A DNA stretch of 24,993 nucleotides, taken from assembly GCA_002315855.1 (NCBI GenBank), contig DCIG01000031.1, positions 10,274-35,266 of the forward strand, written 5' to 3'. Positions 17,032-23,874 of this stretch are shown here, piece after piece. The notes beneath the pieces were generated by a model, which was not told the origin of the DNA, searched no databases, and saw nothing but the letters and a program-made list of their open reading frames with translations. The first letter of the stretch is position 1, and every line of letters starts with the position of its first letter. Source of the stretch: Lentisphaeria bacterium UBA1732 (GTDB taxonomy: Bacteria; Verrucomicrobiota; Lentisphaeria; Victivallales; UBA1829). The translations under genes and the position numbers were made by a program.

Positions 17032-17068
17032 AACGGCACAGCGTCTCTTGAAGATACTCTGTGCCGTT
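17032..17068 (-). terminator. Terminator downstream of mscS
   Basis: AACGGCACAG (17032-17041) pairs perfectly with CTGTGCCGTT (17059-17068), and the 17-base loop can pair further. On the minus strand it is followed by a T-rich run (TTTGTATTTTG). It begins 30 bases past the stop of the gene at 17099. Confidence 0.75.
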
Positions 17069-17098
17069 GATTTCGTTCCGGGAAATCAGTTCTCCTGA

Positions 17099-18076
17099 TT
17101 ACTCTTTTTCCCCTTCCTGCTTCACGGGGAGCGGATTGGCAAACGTGATGACTTGTTGCGGGAACGGTATCTCAATATTTGCCTTGTCCATTGCAGGTTT
17201 GACCTTGCGCAGTGTATCCCAGTAAGTGTTCCAGAAAATCTCATTTTTTGCCCAGCCGCGCAGGATGAGCGTAACGGAGCTGTCTGCCAGTCCTTTGACG
17301 TACACGGTCGGTGCGGGATCGGTCAGGATTCGTGCATCGCTCCGGACCATTTCCATCAGTGCCTTGATTGCCGCATCGATGGATGACCCGTAGCTGATTC
17401 CGAACTCGATTTCAAAACGGCGTATCTGGTTCTTGGAGTAATTCTTGATTGGGCTTCCCAGAATCGCGGTATTCGGCACGGTGATTTCAATCCCGTCCAC
17501 GGTCGTCAGGATGGTGCAGAAAAATCCGATTTCCTTGATGGTCCCGCTGACCGAACTGCAATCCACATAGTCGCCTGTCTTATAGGCTTTCATGCCGAGA
17601 AGCACCACGCCGGCGGCAATATTGGCCAGCGAATCTTTCAGTGCCAGACCGATTGCCAGTCCGCAGGTCCCTAATACCGTCAGGATGCTGTTCGTATTGA
17701 ACCCGAACAAATCCAGCAGAATCATGAGCGTGATGAATGTGATTGCGTAATTCACCAGTTTGGAAAACAGGGTAACCAGAGCAGGATTTTTTTCATTGAG
17801 CTTGCTTCCGGTTCTTTTCATCACTTTTTGCAGGATTTTTTTCAGCAGATACGCCAGCACTGCGATGATGGCTGCCAGTACAAGCAGTTTCCCGAAATGC
17901 AGAATGCTTCCCTGATAGGTTTCCCAGAATCCTGCGGGAGCTGTATGGAGATTTGCCTGTCTCAGCTTTTCCAGAAGTTCCGTCAGTGCCTGTTCGCTTT
18001 GGGAAATGGCCGGTTGTGCTGTTTCTGTAACGTTTGCTGTTGCTTCTGCGGCTTGTGCCGCTGCTGCTTCTTGCAT
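17099..18076 (-). CDS. mscS: Small-conductance mechanosensitive channel, MscS family
   Basis: MscS channels open under membrane tension and release solutes during osmotic downshock. The 325-residue protein is close to the minimal E. coli type (286). It has a soluble Ala/Gln-rich N-terminus (about 1-55) and three membrane segments (about 61-80, 107-126, 131-165). The third contains the pore motif GLAIGLALKDSLANIAAG. The beta domain follows (GDYVDCSSVSGTIKEIG, VDGIEITVPN), then the alpha/beta cytoplasmic cage. AGGAGG at 18084-18089 fixes the start. The charged N-terminal extension is unusual and has no recognisable signal peptide. It lies 74 bases after rsmE and may be read through from the dapL promoter. 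The paralogue group within MscS is uncertain. Confidence 0.92.
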   Translation of the reverse strand: MQEAAAAQAAEATANVTETAQPAISQSEQALTELLEKLRQANLHTAPAGFWETYQGSILHFGKLLVLAAIIAVLAYLLKKILQKVMKRTGSKLNEKNPALVTLFSKLVNYAITFITLMILLDLFGFNTNSILTVLGTCGLAIGLALKDSLANIAAGVVLLGMKAYKTGDYVDCSSVSGTIKEIGFFCTILTTVDGIEITVPNTAILGSPIKNYSKNQIRRFEIEFGISYGSSIDAAIKALMEMVRSDARILTDPAPTVYVKGLADSSVTLILRGWAKNEIFWNTYWDTLRKVKPAMDKANIEIPFPQQVITFANPLPVKQEGEKE

Positions 18077-18150
18077 GAGAATGCCTCCTGTGCATTTGCA
18101 AGTTTGGAACTTGTCTTATATGGGCGTCTCAGAAAGGGAGACCCCTGCTG

Positions 18151-18843
18151 TTATATCGTTTGCAGGACGGACAGCCCTGCGGTTACGGCTGTTTCCACGC
18201 GGAGAATCCATTGCCCGATTCGCAGTGGTTTTGCTCCGGCTTCTTCCAGCTGTTTGAGTTCTGCGGGGGAGAAGCCTCCCTCCGGTCCAACGAAAAATGC
18301 AATGTCTTTCTGCCCGCTTAAATCCGGCAGTCCGCTTTCTCTTGGCGACCCCGTAACCAGCAGCGAACACGTCTCCGGGGCTGTTTTCAATGCCTCTTTG
18401 AACGGCACTGGCGCGGCGACGGTCGGCAGATACGGATTGGTCGATTGCTTGCACGCCTCGAATAAAAGCGTTTGCCAGCGTCCCGCCACGGATTTTTCAT
18501 GCGGTTCTGCCACGGACCAGTCGCAGAGCATGGGCGCGAGGTGCCACACGCCCAGTTCCGCCGCCTGCTTCAGCAGTTGATCGAGCTTTTGTTTCCGTGG
18601 CGGTGCGAAGTAGAGATGAATCTTTCGGGATGGTTCCGGCACCTGTTCCGTCGTGATGATTTTGAGCTGTTCATGCGCCGTGATTTCCGCTTCTGCGCGC
18701 ATTCCGTGTCCGTCCAGCAGTCCTGCGTGTTCGCCCGGACGCATCCTCAGTATGCGGAAAATATGGGTGCTTTCGGCATCGTCCGGCTCAATCACATCGC
18801 CGGCACGGACTTCGCTCAAATCATCGTAACGGAAGAAGTGCAT
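18151..18843 (-). CDS. rsmE: 16S rRNA (uracil1498-N3)-methyltransferase
   Basis: RsmE is a SPOUT-class enzyme that methylates U1498 of 16S rRNA with S-adenosylmethionine, near the P site. The 230-residue product has normal length. An N-terminal PUA-like domain (HIFRILRMRPGEHAGLLDG) is followed by the knotted catalytic domain with KQKLDQLLKQAAELGV, GPEGGF (186-191) and LRVETA (214-219), which is LRTETA in most members. It starts 18 bases after dapL, with AGAGGG upstream, so it is co-transcribed. The link with dapL is not functional as far as is known. Confidence 0.94.
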   Translation of the reverse strand: MHFFRYDDLSEVRAGDVIEPDDAESTHIFRILRMRPGEHAGLLDGHGMRAEAEITAHEQLKIITTEQVPEPSRKIHLYFAPPRKQKLDQLLKQAAELGVWHLAPMLCDWSVAEPHEKSVAGRWQTLLFEACKQSTNPYLPTVAAPVPFKEALKTAPETCSLLVTGSPRESGLPDLSGQKDIAFFVGPEGGFSPAELKQLEEAGAKPLRIGQWILRVETAVTAGLSVLQTI

Positions 18844-18861
18844 TCTTGCGACCCTCTTCTC

Positions 18862-20103
18862 TCAGAATACGAATTTGCAGTCGCCGAGACGGCGTGAAAA
18901 TTCTGCCAGTACGCGATCTTCTTCTTCCCGGCCTCCGCGGGCGACGAATGTCGCGCTGAAGCGCACGAAGTGTCCGGCGTCATCCCACGGCACCGAGCTG
19001 ATGAGTTTGGTCTTGATGAGCCACTGACTGAATTCTTCGCCCGATGCGAATTGCAGTCCGTCGGCGGTTGCCTTCGGGGCTTTCACATACAGGTAGAAAC
19101 TTCCGCCCGGCACTTTCGCGTTGAATCCCAGTTTTTTCAGTGTTTCCACCATGCTGGTCAGGCGGCGTTCATATTTCGCGGAGATTTCCGGCGTAATCCG
19201 GGCCTGATCGTCCAGTGCGGCGCAGGCGGCCTTCTGAATTGCCAGGAATTGTCCGCTGTCTGCGTTGTCCTTCACGGTTGCGAATGCCTTGACGGCGAGC
19301 GCGTTCCCGCACACCCAGCTCAGACGCCACCCTGTCATGTTGAATCCCTTGGACATGCTGTGCAGTTCCACGCAGCAGTCTTTTGCGCCGGGGATGGACA
19401 GGATGCTCAGCGGCTTTCCCTTGAAGTTCAGCGGTGCGTAAGCCGCATCGCTCACGATGAGGATGTTGTGCTTTTTCGCGAATGCCACGGTCTTGCTGAA
19501 AAATTCTGCGGTGGCACATGCACCCGTCGGGTTGTTCGGATAATTCAGGTACAGCAGTTTTGCTCGGCTGCATTGCTCGGCGGTCAGACTTTCCAGATCG
19601 GGCAGGAAATTGTTTTCTTCCAGAAGCGGCAGTTTCACCACTTCGCCGCCTAGATATTCGGTCCAGGTTCCCATTACGCCGTAACCCGGCACGGTCAGGA
19701 TTGTGATGTCGCCGGGGTTGATGAAGCACGACGGCAGGAGTGTCAGGGCCGACTTGCTGCCGATTGCGTGAACGATTTCCGTATCGGCGTCCAGGTCCAC
19801 ACCGTAGAGTGCTTTCATGTAACGCACTGCCGCCTGTTTGAATTCTGCGCACCCGTTGTCTGCGTAAGTGCGGTTTTCCCACTTCGCGCATTCTTCGGTC
19901 AGACGTGCCACCACGGCGGGAAATGCCATGTCATCGGGTTCGCCCACGCCCATATCAATCAGTTCCACTCCGGGGTGTTCTGCTGCTGCGGCGCGTTTCG
20001 CGCGTTTGATTTTCTCGAATTTATAGATTTTGGTGTCTTTCCCGAATGAAGTTCCGCCGATTCGTGCGGCGAAATTTTGCTGGAGAAAACTTTCCTGAGC
20101 CAT
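18862..20103 (-). CDS. dapL: LL-diaminopimelate aminotransferase
   Basis: DapL converts tetrahydrodipicolinate directly to LL-diaminopimelate with glutamate as amino donor. It thereby bypasses DapD/C/E on the way to lysine and peptidoglycan. The 413-residue protein is a fold-type I PLP enzyme: MGVGEPDDMAFP, NNPTG (190-194), SDAAY (218-222) and the PLP lysine K252 in SKGFNMTGWR. RTYADNGCAEFKQAAVRYM and PGYGVMGTWTEYLGGEV distinguish the DapL group from general aspartate aminotransferases. DapL is known from Chlamydiae, Verrucomicrobia, Spirochaetes, cyanobacteria and plants, which suits a PVC host. AAGGA lies 9 bases before the ATG. It heads the dapL-rsmE unit. A related class I/II aminotransferase is the alternative. 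Confidence 0.85.
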   Translation of the reverse strand: MAQESFLQQNFAARIGGTSFGKDTKIYKFEKIKRAKRAAAAEHPGVELIDMGVGEPDDMAFPAVVARLTEECAKWENRTYADNGCAEFKQAAVRYMKALYGVDLDADTEIVHAIGSKSALTLLPSCFINPGDITILTVPGYGVMGTWTEYLGGEVVKLPLLEENNFLPDLESLTAEQCSRAKLLYLNYPNNPTGACATAEFFSKTVAFAKKHNILIVSDAAYAPLNFKGKPLSILSIPGAKDCCVELHSMSKGFNMTGWRLSWVCGNALAVKAFATVKDNADSGQFLAIQKAACAALDDQARITPEISAKYERRLTSMVETLKKLGFNAKVPGGSFYLYVKAPKATADGLQFASGEEFSQWLIKTKLISSVPWDDAGHFVRFSATFVARGGREEEDRVLAEFSRRLGDCKFVF

Positions 20104-20175
20104 GATGTCGCGTCCTTGTATGTTGATGGTTGGAAAATGTGTGCTTCCATGAGGTTTGTTTCATGTTTGCCTGTT

Positions 20176-20218
20176 GAACTGATTTCAAAGCTCCCGGCAG
20201 GACTTTTGAAATCAGCTC
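20176..20218. repeat. Dispersed palindrome, copy 3 (best preserved)
   Basis: GAACTGATTTCAAA and, inverted, GAGCTGATTTCAAAAGTC flank a GCTCCCGGCAGG centre. It begins only about 8 bases after the predicted start of the dapL transcript, so the message would open with this stem-loop. The centre shares CCCGGCA with the copy at 9890-9932. Confidence 0.7.
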
Positions 20219-20232
20219 TGATTTGATGAAAT

Positions 20233-20261
20233 AATATATCACGTTTTTGTTTGGAATACAA
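20233..20261 (-). promoter_or_regulatory. Promoter of dapL-rsmE
   Basis: On the minus strand a -35 TTGTAT (20261-20256) and a -10 TATATT (20238-20233) are 17 bases apart. The start codon is about 125 bases downstream. The promoter is back to back with the promoter of the SGNH hydrolase gene, the two -35 boxes being 10 bases apart. Confidence 0.6.
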
Positions 20262-20271
20262 CTTTTTTCGC

Positions 20272-20299
20272 TTGATTTTTATCACTCCGCATGTATATT
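20272..20299 (+). promoter_or_regulatory. Promoter of the SGNH hydrolase gene
   Basis: A -35 TTGATT (20272-20277) and a -10 TATATT (20294-20299) are 16 bases apart; TATTAT at 20296-20301 is an alternative -10. The leader would be about 105 bases. The 308-base divergent region holds two promoters and one palindrome; no gene is visible. Confidence 0.5.
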
Positions 20300-20411
20300 A
20301 TGGGTGAAAACACCGTATTTTTCATCATTTGTCGTTCTGAACTCGATTGGGCGATGTTTCCCTCATCGATGTTTCGGGATGAACTCAATCCCTAACAATG
20401 GAGATTTCTCT

Positions 20412-21203
20412 ATGATTCGTAAGATTTTCTGCATGACCGCCGCGGCGGCCGCCGTCTTCGTCTTTGCATCCTGCAATTGCTGCCTCTCCGGCACGAAATC
20501 CACCCTCGGACAGCCGATTGCCAATACTGCCAATGATGCCGGCTTTGCCAAAGTTACCACTGCCGCTCTGAACAACCAGTGGGCAAGCCGTATCAAAGAA
20601 AAACAGGCTCAGGTTGATAAGGAAGCCAAAGACATCAAGCTCCTCCTCATCGGCGACTCCATCACCCACTTCTGGGAAAATGCCGGCAAGTCCGTCATGG
20701 ATTCCAACTTCGGCAAATATCATCCGCTGAACCTCGGTTTCGCGGGCGACCGCACCCAGCACACACTGTGGGTCCTCGACAAGTGCGACATCCTCAACAA
20801 GATCAAACCCCAGCTCGTTACCATCATGATTGGCACCAATAACTTCGGCGCACATGAAGGCGGCGTGGAAGCCACAGCCGAAGGCATCCGTCAGATTGTC
20901 CTGTCTGTCCGCAGACAGCTCCCCGATGCCAAAATCGTCCTCTACGGCATCTTCCCGCGCGGCAGCATGTTCAGCCAGGAATACCGTCCTGAATTCAAGC
21001 AGGAAATCGACGGTGTCAATGCCATCATTTCCAAGTTCGCCGACAATAAGAACGTCTTCTACGAAGACCTCGGCCCGAAATTCCTCAATGAAAAGGGCGA
21101 ACTCACCCGCGAAATCATGAATGACCGTCTCCATCCCACGGCGAAAGGCTATGAGATCTGGGCAGACTCCATCCGTCCTTACGCGGAAAAGTACATCAAG
21201 TAA
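20412..21203 (+). CDS. Lipoprotein SGNH/GDSL hydrolase
   Basis: This is an esterase or acylhydrolase of the SGNH family, close in layout to the platelet-activating-factor acetylhydrolase-like group. With the start at 20412 (263 residues) the N-terminus is a lipoprotein signal peptide ending VFASC at Cys21. The start is set by GGAG at 20399-20402. The four SGNH blocks are present: GDSIT with Ser83, a block II Gly in GFAGDRTQ, GTNN with Asn143, and DRLHP with Asp238 and His241. It may deacylate or deacetylate carbohydrates, which would fit the nearby glycosidases, but the substrate is unknown. In-frame Met codons further upstream, including one at 20379, would add a non-signal stretch and are less likely. 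A weak hairpin follows the stop; the strong terminator is 280 bases further on. Confidence 0.9.
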   Translation: MIRKIFCMTAAAAAVFVFASCNCCLSGTKSTLGQPIANTANDAGFAKVTTAALNNQWASRIKEKQAQVDKEAKDIKLLLIGDSITHFWENAGKSVMDSNFGKYHPLNLGFAGDRTQHTLWVLDKCDILNKIKPQLVTIMIGTNNFGAHEGGVEATAEGIRQIVLSVRRQLPDAKIVLYGIFPRGSMFSQEYRPEFKQEIDGVNAIISKFADNKNVFYEDLGPKFLNEKGELTREIMNDRLHPTAKGYEIWADSIRPYAEKYIK

Positions 21204-21246
21204 TTCCGCCTCTCCCATCGGGGAACTTTTCAACACATGAACACAT

Positions 21247-21430
21247 GAGAAACCCTTTTTCCCTCGTGAAGAACCTTTTTCCCTCGTGAAGAAACCCTTT
21301 CTCCCTCATGAAGAAACCCTTTCTCCCTCATGAAGAAACCCTTTCTTCCTCGTGAAGAAACCCTTTTCCTCGTGAAGAAAACCTTTCTCCCTCGTGAAGA
21401 AAACTTTCTCCCTCGTGAAGAAACCTTCCC
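21247..21430. repeat. Tandem repeat (minisatellite), nine units of 20-22 bp
   Basis: Units begin at 21247, 21268, 21288, 21310, 21332, 21354, 21374, 21396 and 21417. The consensus is GAAGAAACCCTTTCTCCCTC followed by GT or AT; the last unit is degenerate. Unit 5 contains the perfect hairpin GAAGAAACCCTTTCTTC (21332-21348), and the others keep the core AGAAA/TTTCT pairing in most cases. There are no unique spacers, so it is not a CRISPR array. It lies between the SGNH stop codon and the next strong plus-strand terminator. The 527-base gap also holds that terminator, the methyltransferase promoter and its leader. Confidence 0.92.
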
Positions 21431-21482
21431 CCCGGATGATTGATTCTCTCTTTTGAGAATTACAGATTCCTTTTTGATTTCC

Positions 21483-21525
21483 GACGGCGCACAGCCCCCA
21501 ACCTGTGCGCCGTCCCCTTTTTTTT
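21483..21525 (+). terminator. Strong rho-independent terminator after the repeat tract
   Basis: GACGGCGCACAG (21483-21494) pairs perfectly with CTGTGCGCCGTC (21503-21514) around an 8-base C-rich loop. CCC and then eight T follow. It most likely ends the SGNH transcript. Confidence 0.93.
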
Positions 21526-21586
21526 AGAACCCCCAAAACTGACATCATGAAATGCTGAACAGTGTCATTGAATAATAATTTTCAAC

Positions 21587-21614
21587 TTGATTTTATGAAT
21601 AAACATGCTATATT
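21587..21614 (+). promoter_or_regulatory. Promoter of the restriction-modification operon
   Basis: A -35 TTGATT (21587-21592) and a -10 TATATT (21609-21614) are 16 bases apart in AT-rich sequence. Transcription would start near 21621, about 110 bases before the methyltransferase. Confidence 0.55.
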
Positions 21615-21629
21615 AAACGAGGTATCGGG

Positions 21630-21683
21630 TCTTTGTTCTAATTGCATCATATTTCGACCATCGATTAGGACAAAGAACAAAGA
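21630..21683 (+). promoter_or_regulatory. Inverted repeat in the methyltransferase leader
   Basis: TCTTTGTTCTAAT (21630-21642) and ATTAGGACAAAGA (21664-21676) are inverted copies with a single T/G difference. That becomes a G-U pair in RNA, giving a 13-bp stem. The first nine bases of the left arm also pair perfectly with GAACAAAGA at 21675-21683, so two exclusive folds are possible. It could be an operator for the methyltransferase or a control hairpin. Confidence 0.5.
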
Positions 21684-21730
21684 TATCCTTTCCGCTTCCT
21701 TTTTTTTTGCATCACGGAGTAATTCTCTTT

Positions 21731-22786
21731 ATGTGCTTAATTTCTGAATATCTTGCTGAAGAAAGCCAATATCCGCTGTTTATTCAGGGAAATTCTTTGG
21801 ATATTCTGAAGAAAATATCAGACAATTCTGTAGATTGCTGTATTACAAGTCCGCCTTATTGGCAGAAGCGTCAGTACGAGAATGGTGGAATTGGACTTGA
21901 ATCCACGTCAAACGAATATATTGATAATCTTTATAAAGTTATTGAGGAAGTTCGACGTGTTTTGAAGCCAAGCGGTGCTTTTTGGCTGAATATTGGTGAT
22001 TCATACCATAACAAATCTTTGCAAGGTATTCCTTGGCGTGTTGCACTGAGGATGATAGATAATGGTTGGATTCTCCGTAATGATGTCGTTTGGAATAAGC
22101 ATAAAGGCGGTTTTACTCCGAATTCTGACCGTTTCGGATCAGTATTTGAAGATTTTTTCTTTTTTGTAAAGTGCGATAAATATTATTTTGATGCTGATTC
22201 AATTCGCTCAAAACCACGTCAGGCTTTCGTTAAGAATGGTGCTGTTATTTCTGCTACTGGTGTAAGTGGTATTCGTTATAAACGTCAAATAGAGCTTTCT
22301 ACAAGTTTATCAGATGTAGAAAAAACGAATGCTTTGACACAATTGAATTTGACACTTGAACGTATCAATCGTGGAGAAATTTCCGATTTCCGCATGGTTA
22401 TTCGAAATGAGCAGCGTACTACTCATTCTGATTCTGTAAAACTGTCTGGCAGAGCAAGAGAATTGAAGGAGAAAGGTTTTTATTTTCTTTTCTACAATCC
22501 CAAAGGTACCATGCCAAATAATGTTTGGGAAATTCTTCCAGAGGATACACAGCATCGTAAAACTCATTTTGCCCCTTATCCGGAAGAACTTTGCATAATT
22601 CCTATTAAATCTACCTGCCCGAAAAACGGTATTGTACTTGATCCTTTCAGTGGTACTGGAACAACTATGAAGGTTGCCTATGAACTGGGACGCAAGTCGG
22701 TAGGAATAGATTTATCGGATGAATACATTAAATTAGCGAGGCAACGAATATGTCAAAAGTCCAAGAATTTTTTACCTTTCCCGTAG
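21731..22786 (+). CDS. Type II DNA methyltransferase, probably N4-cytosine specific
   Basis: This enzyme uses S-adenosylmethionine to methylate an exocyclic amino group in the recognition site, protecting host DNA from the adjacent endonuclease. The 351-residue protein has the catalytic motif IV TSPPYW near residue 39 and the AdoMet motif I DPFSGTG near residue 304, followed by VGIDLSDEYIKLARQRI. That order (IV before I) is the beta class. SPPY rather than DPPY favours N4-cytosine over N6-adenine. The region between (about 150-270) should carry the target recognition domain. The start is the ATG at 21731, with CGGAG at 21714-21718 upstream. The gene is visibly more AT-rich than the housekeeping genes, with ATA, TTA and AGA codons. 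Its last 37 bases overlap the endonuclease gene. Confidence 0.92.
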   Translation: MCLISEYLAEESQYPLFIQGNSLDILKKISDNSVDCCITSPPYWQKRQYENGGIGLESTSNEYIDNLYKVIEEVRRVLKPSGAFWLNIGDSYHNKSLQGIPWRVALRMIDNGWILRNDVVWNKHKGGFTPNSDRFGSVFEDFFFFVKCDKYYFDADSIRSKPRQAFVKNGAVISATGVSGIRYKRQIELSTSLSDVEKTNALTQLNLTLERINRGEISDFRMVIRNEQRTTHSDSVKLSGRARELKEKGFYFLFYNPKGTMPNNVWEILPEDTQHRKTHFAPYPEELCIIPIKSTCPKNGIVLDPFSGTGTTMKVAYELGRKSVGIDLSDEYIKLARQRICQKSKNFLPFP

Positions 22787-23595
22787 AATGCGATGATATT
22801 AATTGGTCATCCATTGTTCGCAAGCAATATTGCCGATTTTCTGGTAAACGTTGTTTCAAGGTTCGTAAAAGTCAACCAAACGTTTCTATTGGAACGTGTA
22901 CTGTGCAATATGGTGAGGATAAAAAGAATATTATTATATGCCCGCATCGGCTCCTTGAAAGGAAACAGATTTTTTCAGATTGTTTGCATCTGCTTACCTC
23001 TCATCAACCGGGTAATGAACTTCATCTCGTTTCTGAAGTTACTATCCCTGGAGGGAGTGTTGATTATTTCCTCGTTTCAACTGATTCTAATCGTAAAGTA
23101 AAGGATTTCGTGGGAATCGAACTGCAAACACTTGATACAACGGGGACTGTTTGGCCGGAACGTGAACGTACTTTGCAGGAGCTGGGAATAAGGAAAAGTA
23201 TTTCTCCGTCAGATAAAAACTTCGGAATGAATTGGAAAATGACGGCAAAGACAATTCTTGTTCAATTGCATCATAAAATAGATACGTTCGAGAGTATCAA
23301 TAAACATTTTGTACTTGTTATTCAGGATTATCTTCTTGATTACATACAGAAGGAATTTTCATGTGCTCATATCAATACTGTACCATCATTGGGTGACTCC
23401 ATGCATATACATTCTTATAAGTTAAAAAAATGTGAGAATGATAATAAACTTATGCTTGATAAATGTTTGAGTACAGATAGCGCAGGAATTTCAAAGCTGT
23501 TGGGGTTGAATGCAAATGCCAATATCGGATTTGATGAGATTGCACATGTAATTGAGGGTAAATTATCAGAGACAACAATATTTCCTGTTGTTTAA
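22750..23595 (+). CDS. Restriction endonuclease of the NotI family
   Basis: The 281-residue protein matches the NotI type of PD-(D/E)XK nuclease. NotI has an iron-binding Cys4 module and uses a glutamine in place of the usual lysine. Here four cysteines at 28, 35, 50 and 64 precede the segment ICPHRLLE. The core then reads VSEVTIPGGSVDYFLV (E97, D105) and VGIELQTLDTTG (E124, Q126), giving the E...D...ExQ set. It is shorter than NotI (383 residues), mainly at the C-terminus, so its specificity may differ. It starts inside the methyltransferase gene, with GCGAGG upstream; making the endonuclease after the methyltransferase is usual in such pairs. AT-rich composition points to transfer. Family assignment is from motif memory, without an alignment. 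Confidence 0.82.
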   Translation: MSKVQEFFTFPVECDDINWSSIVRKQYCRFSGKRCFKVRKSQPNVSIGTCTVQYGEDKKNIIICPHRLLERKQIFSDCLHLLTSHQPGNELHLVSEVTIPGGSVDYFLVSTDSNRKVKDFVGIELQTLDTTGTVWPERERTLQELGIRKSISPSDKNFGMNWKMTAKTILVQLHHKIDTFESINKHFVLVIQDYLLDYIQKEFSCAHINTVPSLGDSMHIHSYKLKKCENDNKLMLDKCLSTDSAGISKLLGLNANANIGFDEIAHVIEGKLSETTIFPVV

Positions 23596-23609
23596 AAAGT
23601 TAACTTTTT
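23594..23609. terminator. Perfect palindrome at the endonuclease stop codon
   Basis: AAAAAGTTAACTTTTT is a perfect 16-bp palindrome overlapping the stop codon at 23593-23595. It can fold as a weak bidirectional terminator. Confidence 0.4.
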
Positions 23610-23673
23610 TTACAGAATAACCTAAAAAATTAGTGCCATTCCATAGATTTTACCTTTTCAAAGATAAGGGGCA

Positions 23674-23701
23674 TTCTATTTATTCAGAATAGAAGTTTTT
23701 T
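23674..23701 (+). terminator. Terminator of the restriction-modification operon
   Basis: TTCTATT (23674-23680) pairs with AATAGAA (23688-23694), followed by G and six T. It lies about 80 bases past the endonuclease stop. Confidence 0.65.
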
Positions 23702-23820
23702 ATGGATGTAGATAACGTCCGAAAAAATGCGCACATTTGTCTAATGATGGCTTGAAAAAAGTCTGTTTCCATGATTGATTATTGTAATCCAACTTTAATC
23801 AAAACGAAAGGAAACAGGCT

Positions 23821-23856
23821 ATGAAGAATTATCTGAAAATGATGGGAATTGGGTAA
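23821..23856 (+). pseudogene. Eleven-codon ORF, possible remnant of a lost gene
   Basis: The ORF MKNYLKMMGIG then stop starts at an ATG preceded by AAAGGA, a good ribosome binding site, at about 8 bases spacing. The N-terminus looks like the beginning of a longer protein cut off by a stop, 18 bases before the convergent glycosyltransferase gene ends. It may be the scar of a gene lost at the junction of the acquired segment, a leader peptide, or chance. The gap 23596-23874 holds nothing else recognisable beyond the two hairpins. Confidence 0.25.
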
Positions 23857-23874
23857 TCTTATAAAGGAATACCC

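Noticed and set aside
18126..18142. Hairpin GTCTC/GAGAC between rsmE and mscS as a terminator
   Set aside because: The stem is only 5 bp and no T run follows on the minus strand, so I did not call it.
21247..21430. CRISPR array
   Set aside because: Units are contiguous and there are no unique spacers of 25-40 bp; no cas gene is in the window.
21306..21548. Minus-strand ORF made of FFTREKG-like repeats
   Set aside because: It is only the translation of the 20-22 bp tandem repeat. Unit lengths are not multiples of three, so the frame is not maintained as in a true repeat protein, and it crosses a terminator hairpin.
21731..23595. Defence island or BREX/phage-type system
   Set aside because: Only the methyltransferase and nuclease are present. 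No helicase, ATPase, toxin or integrase is visible in the window.
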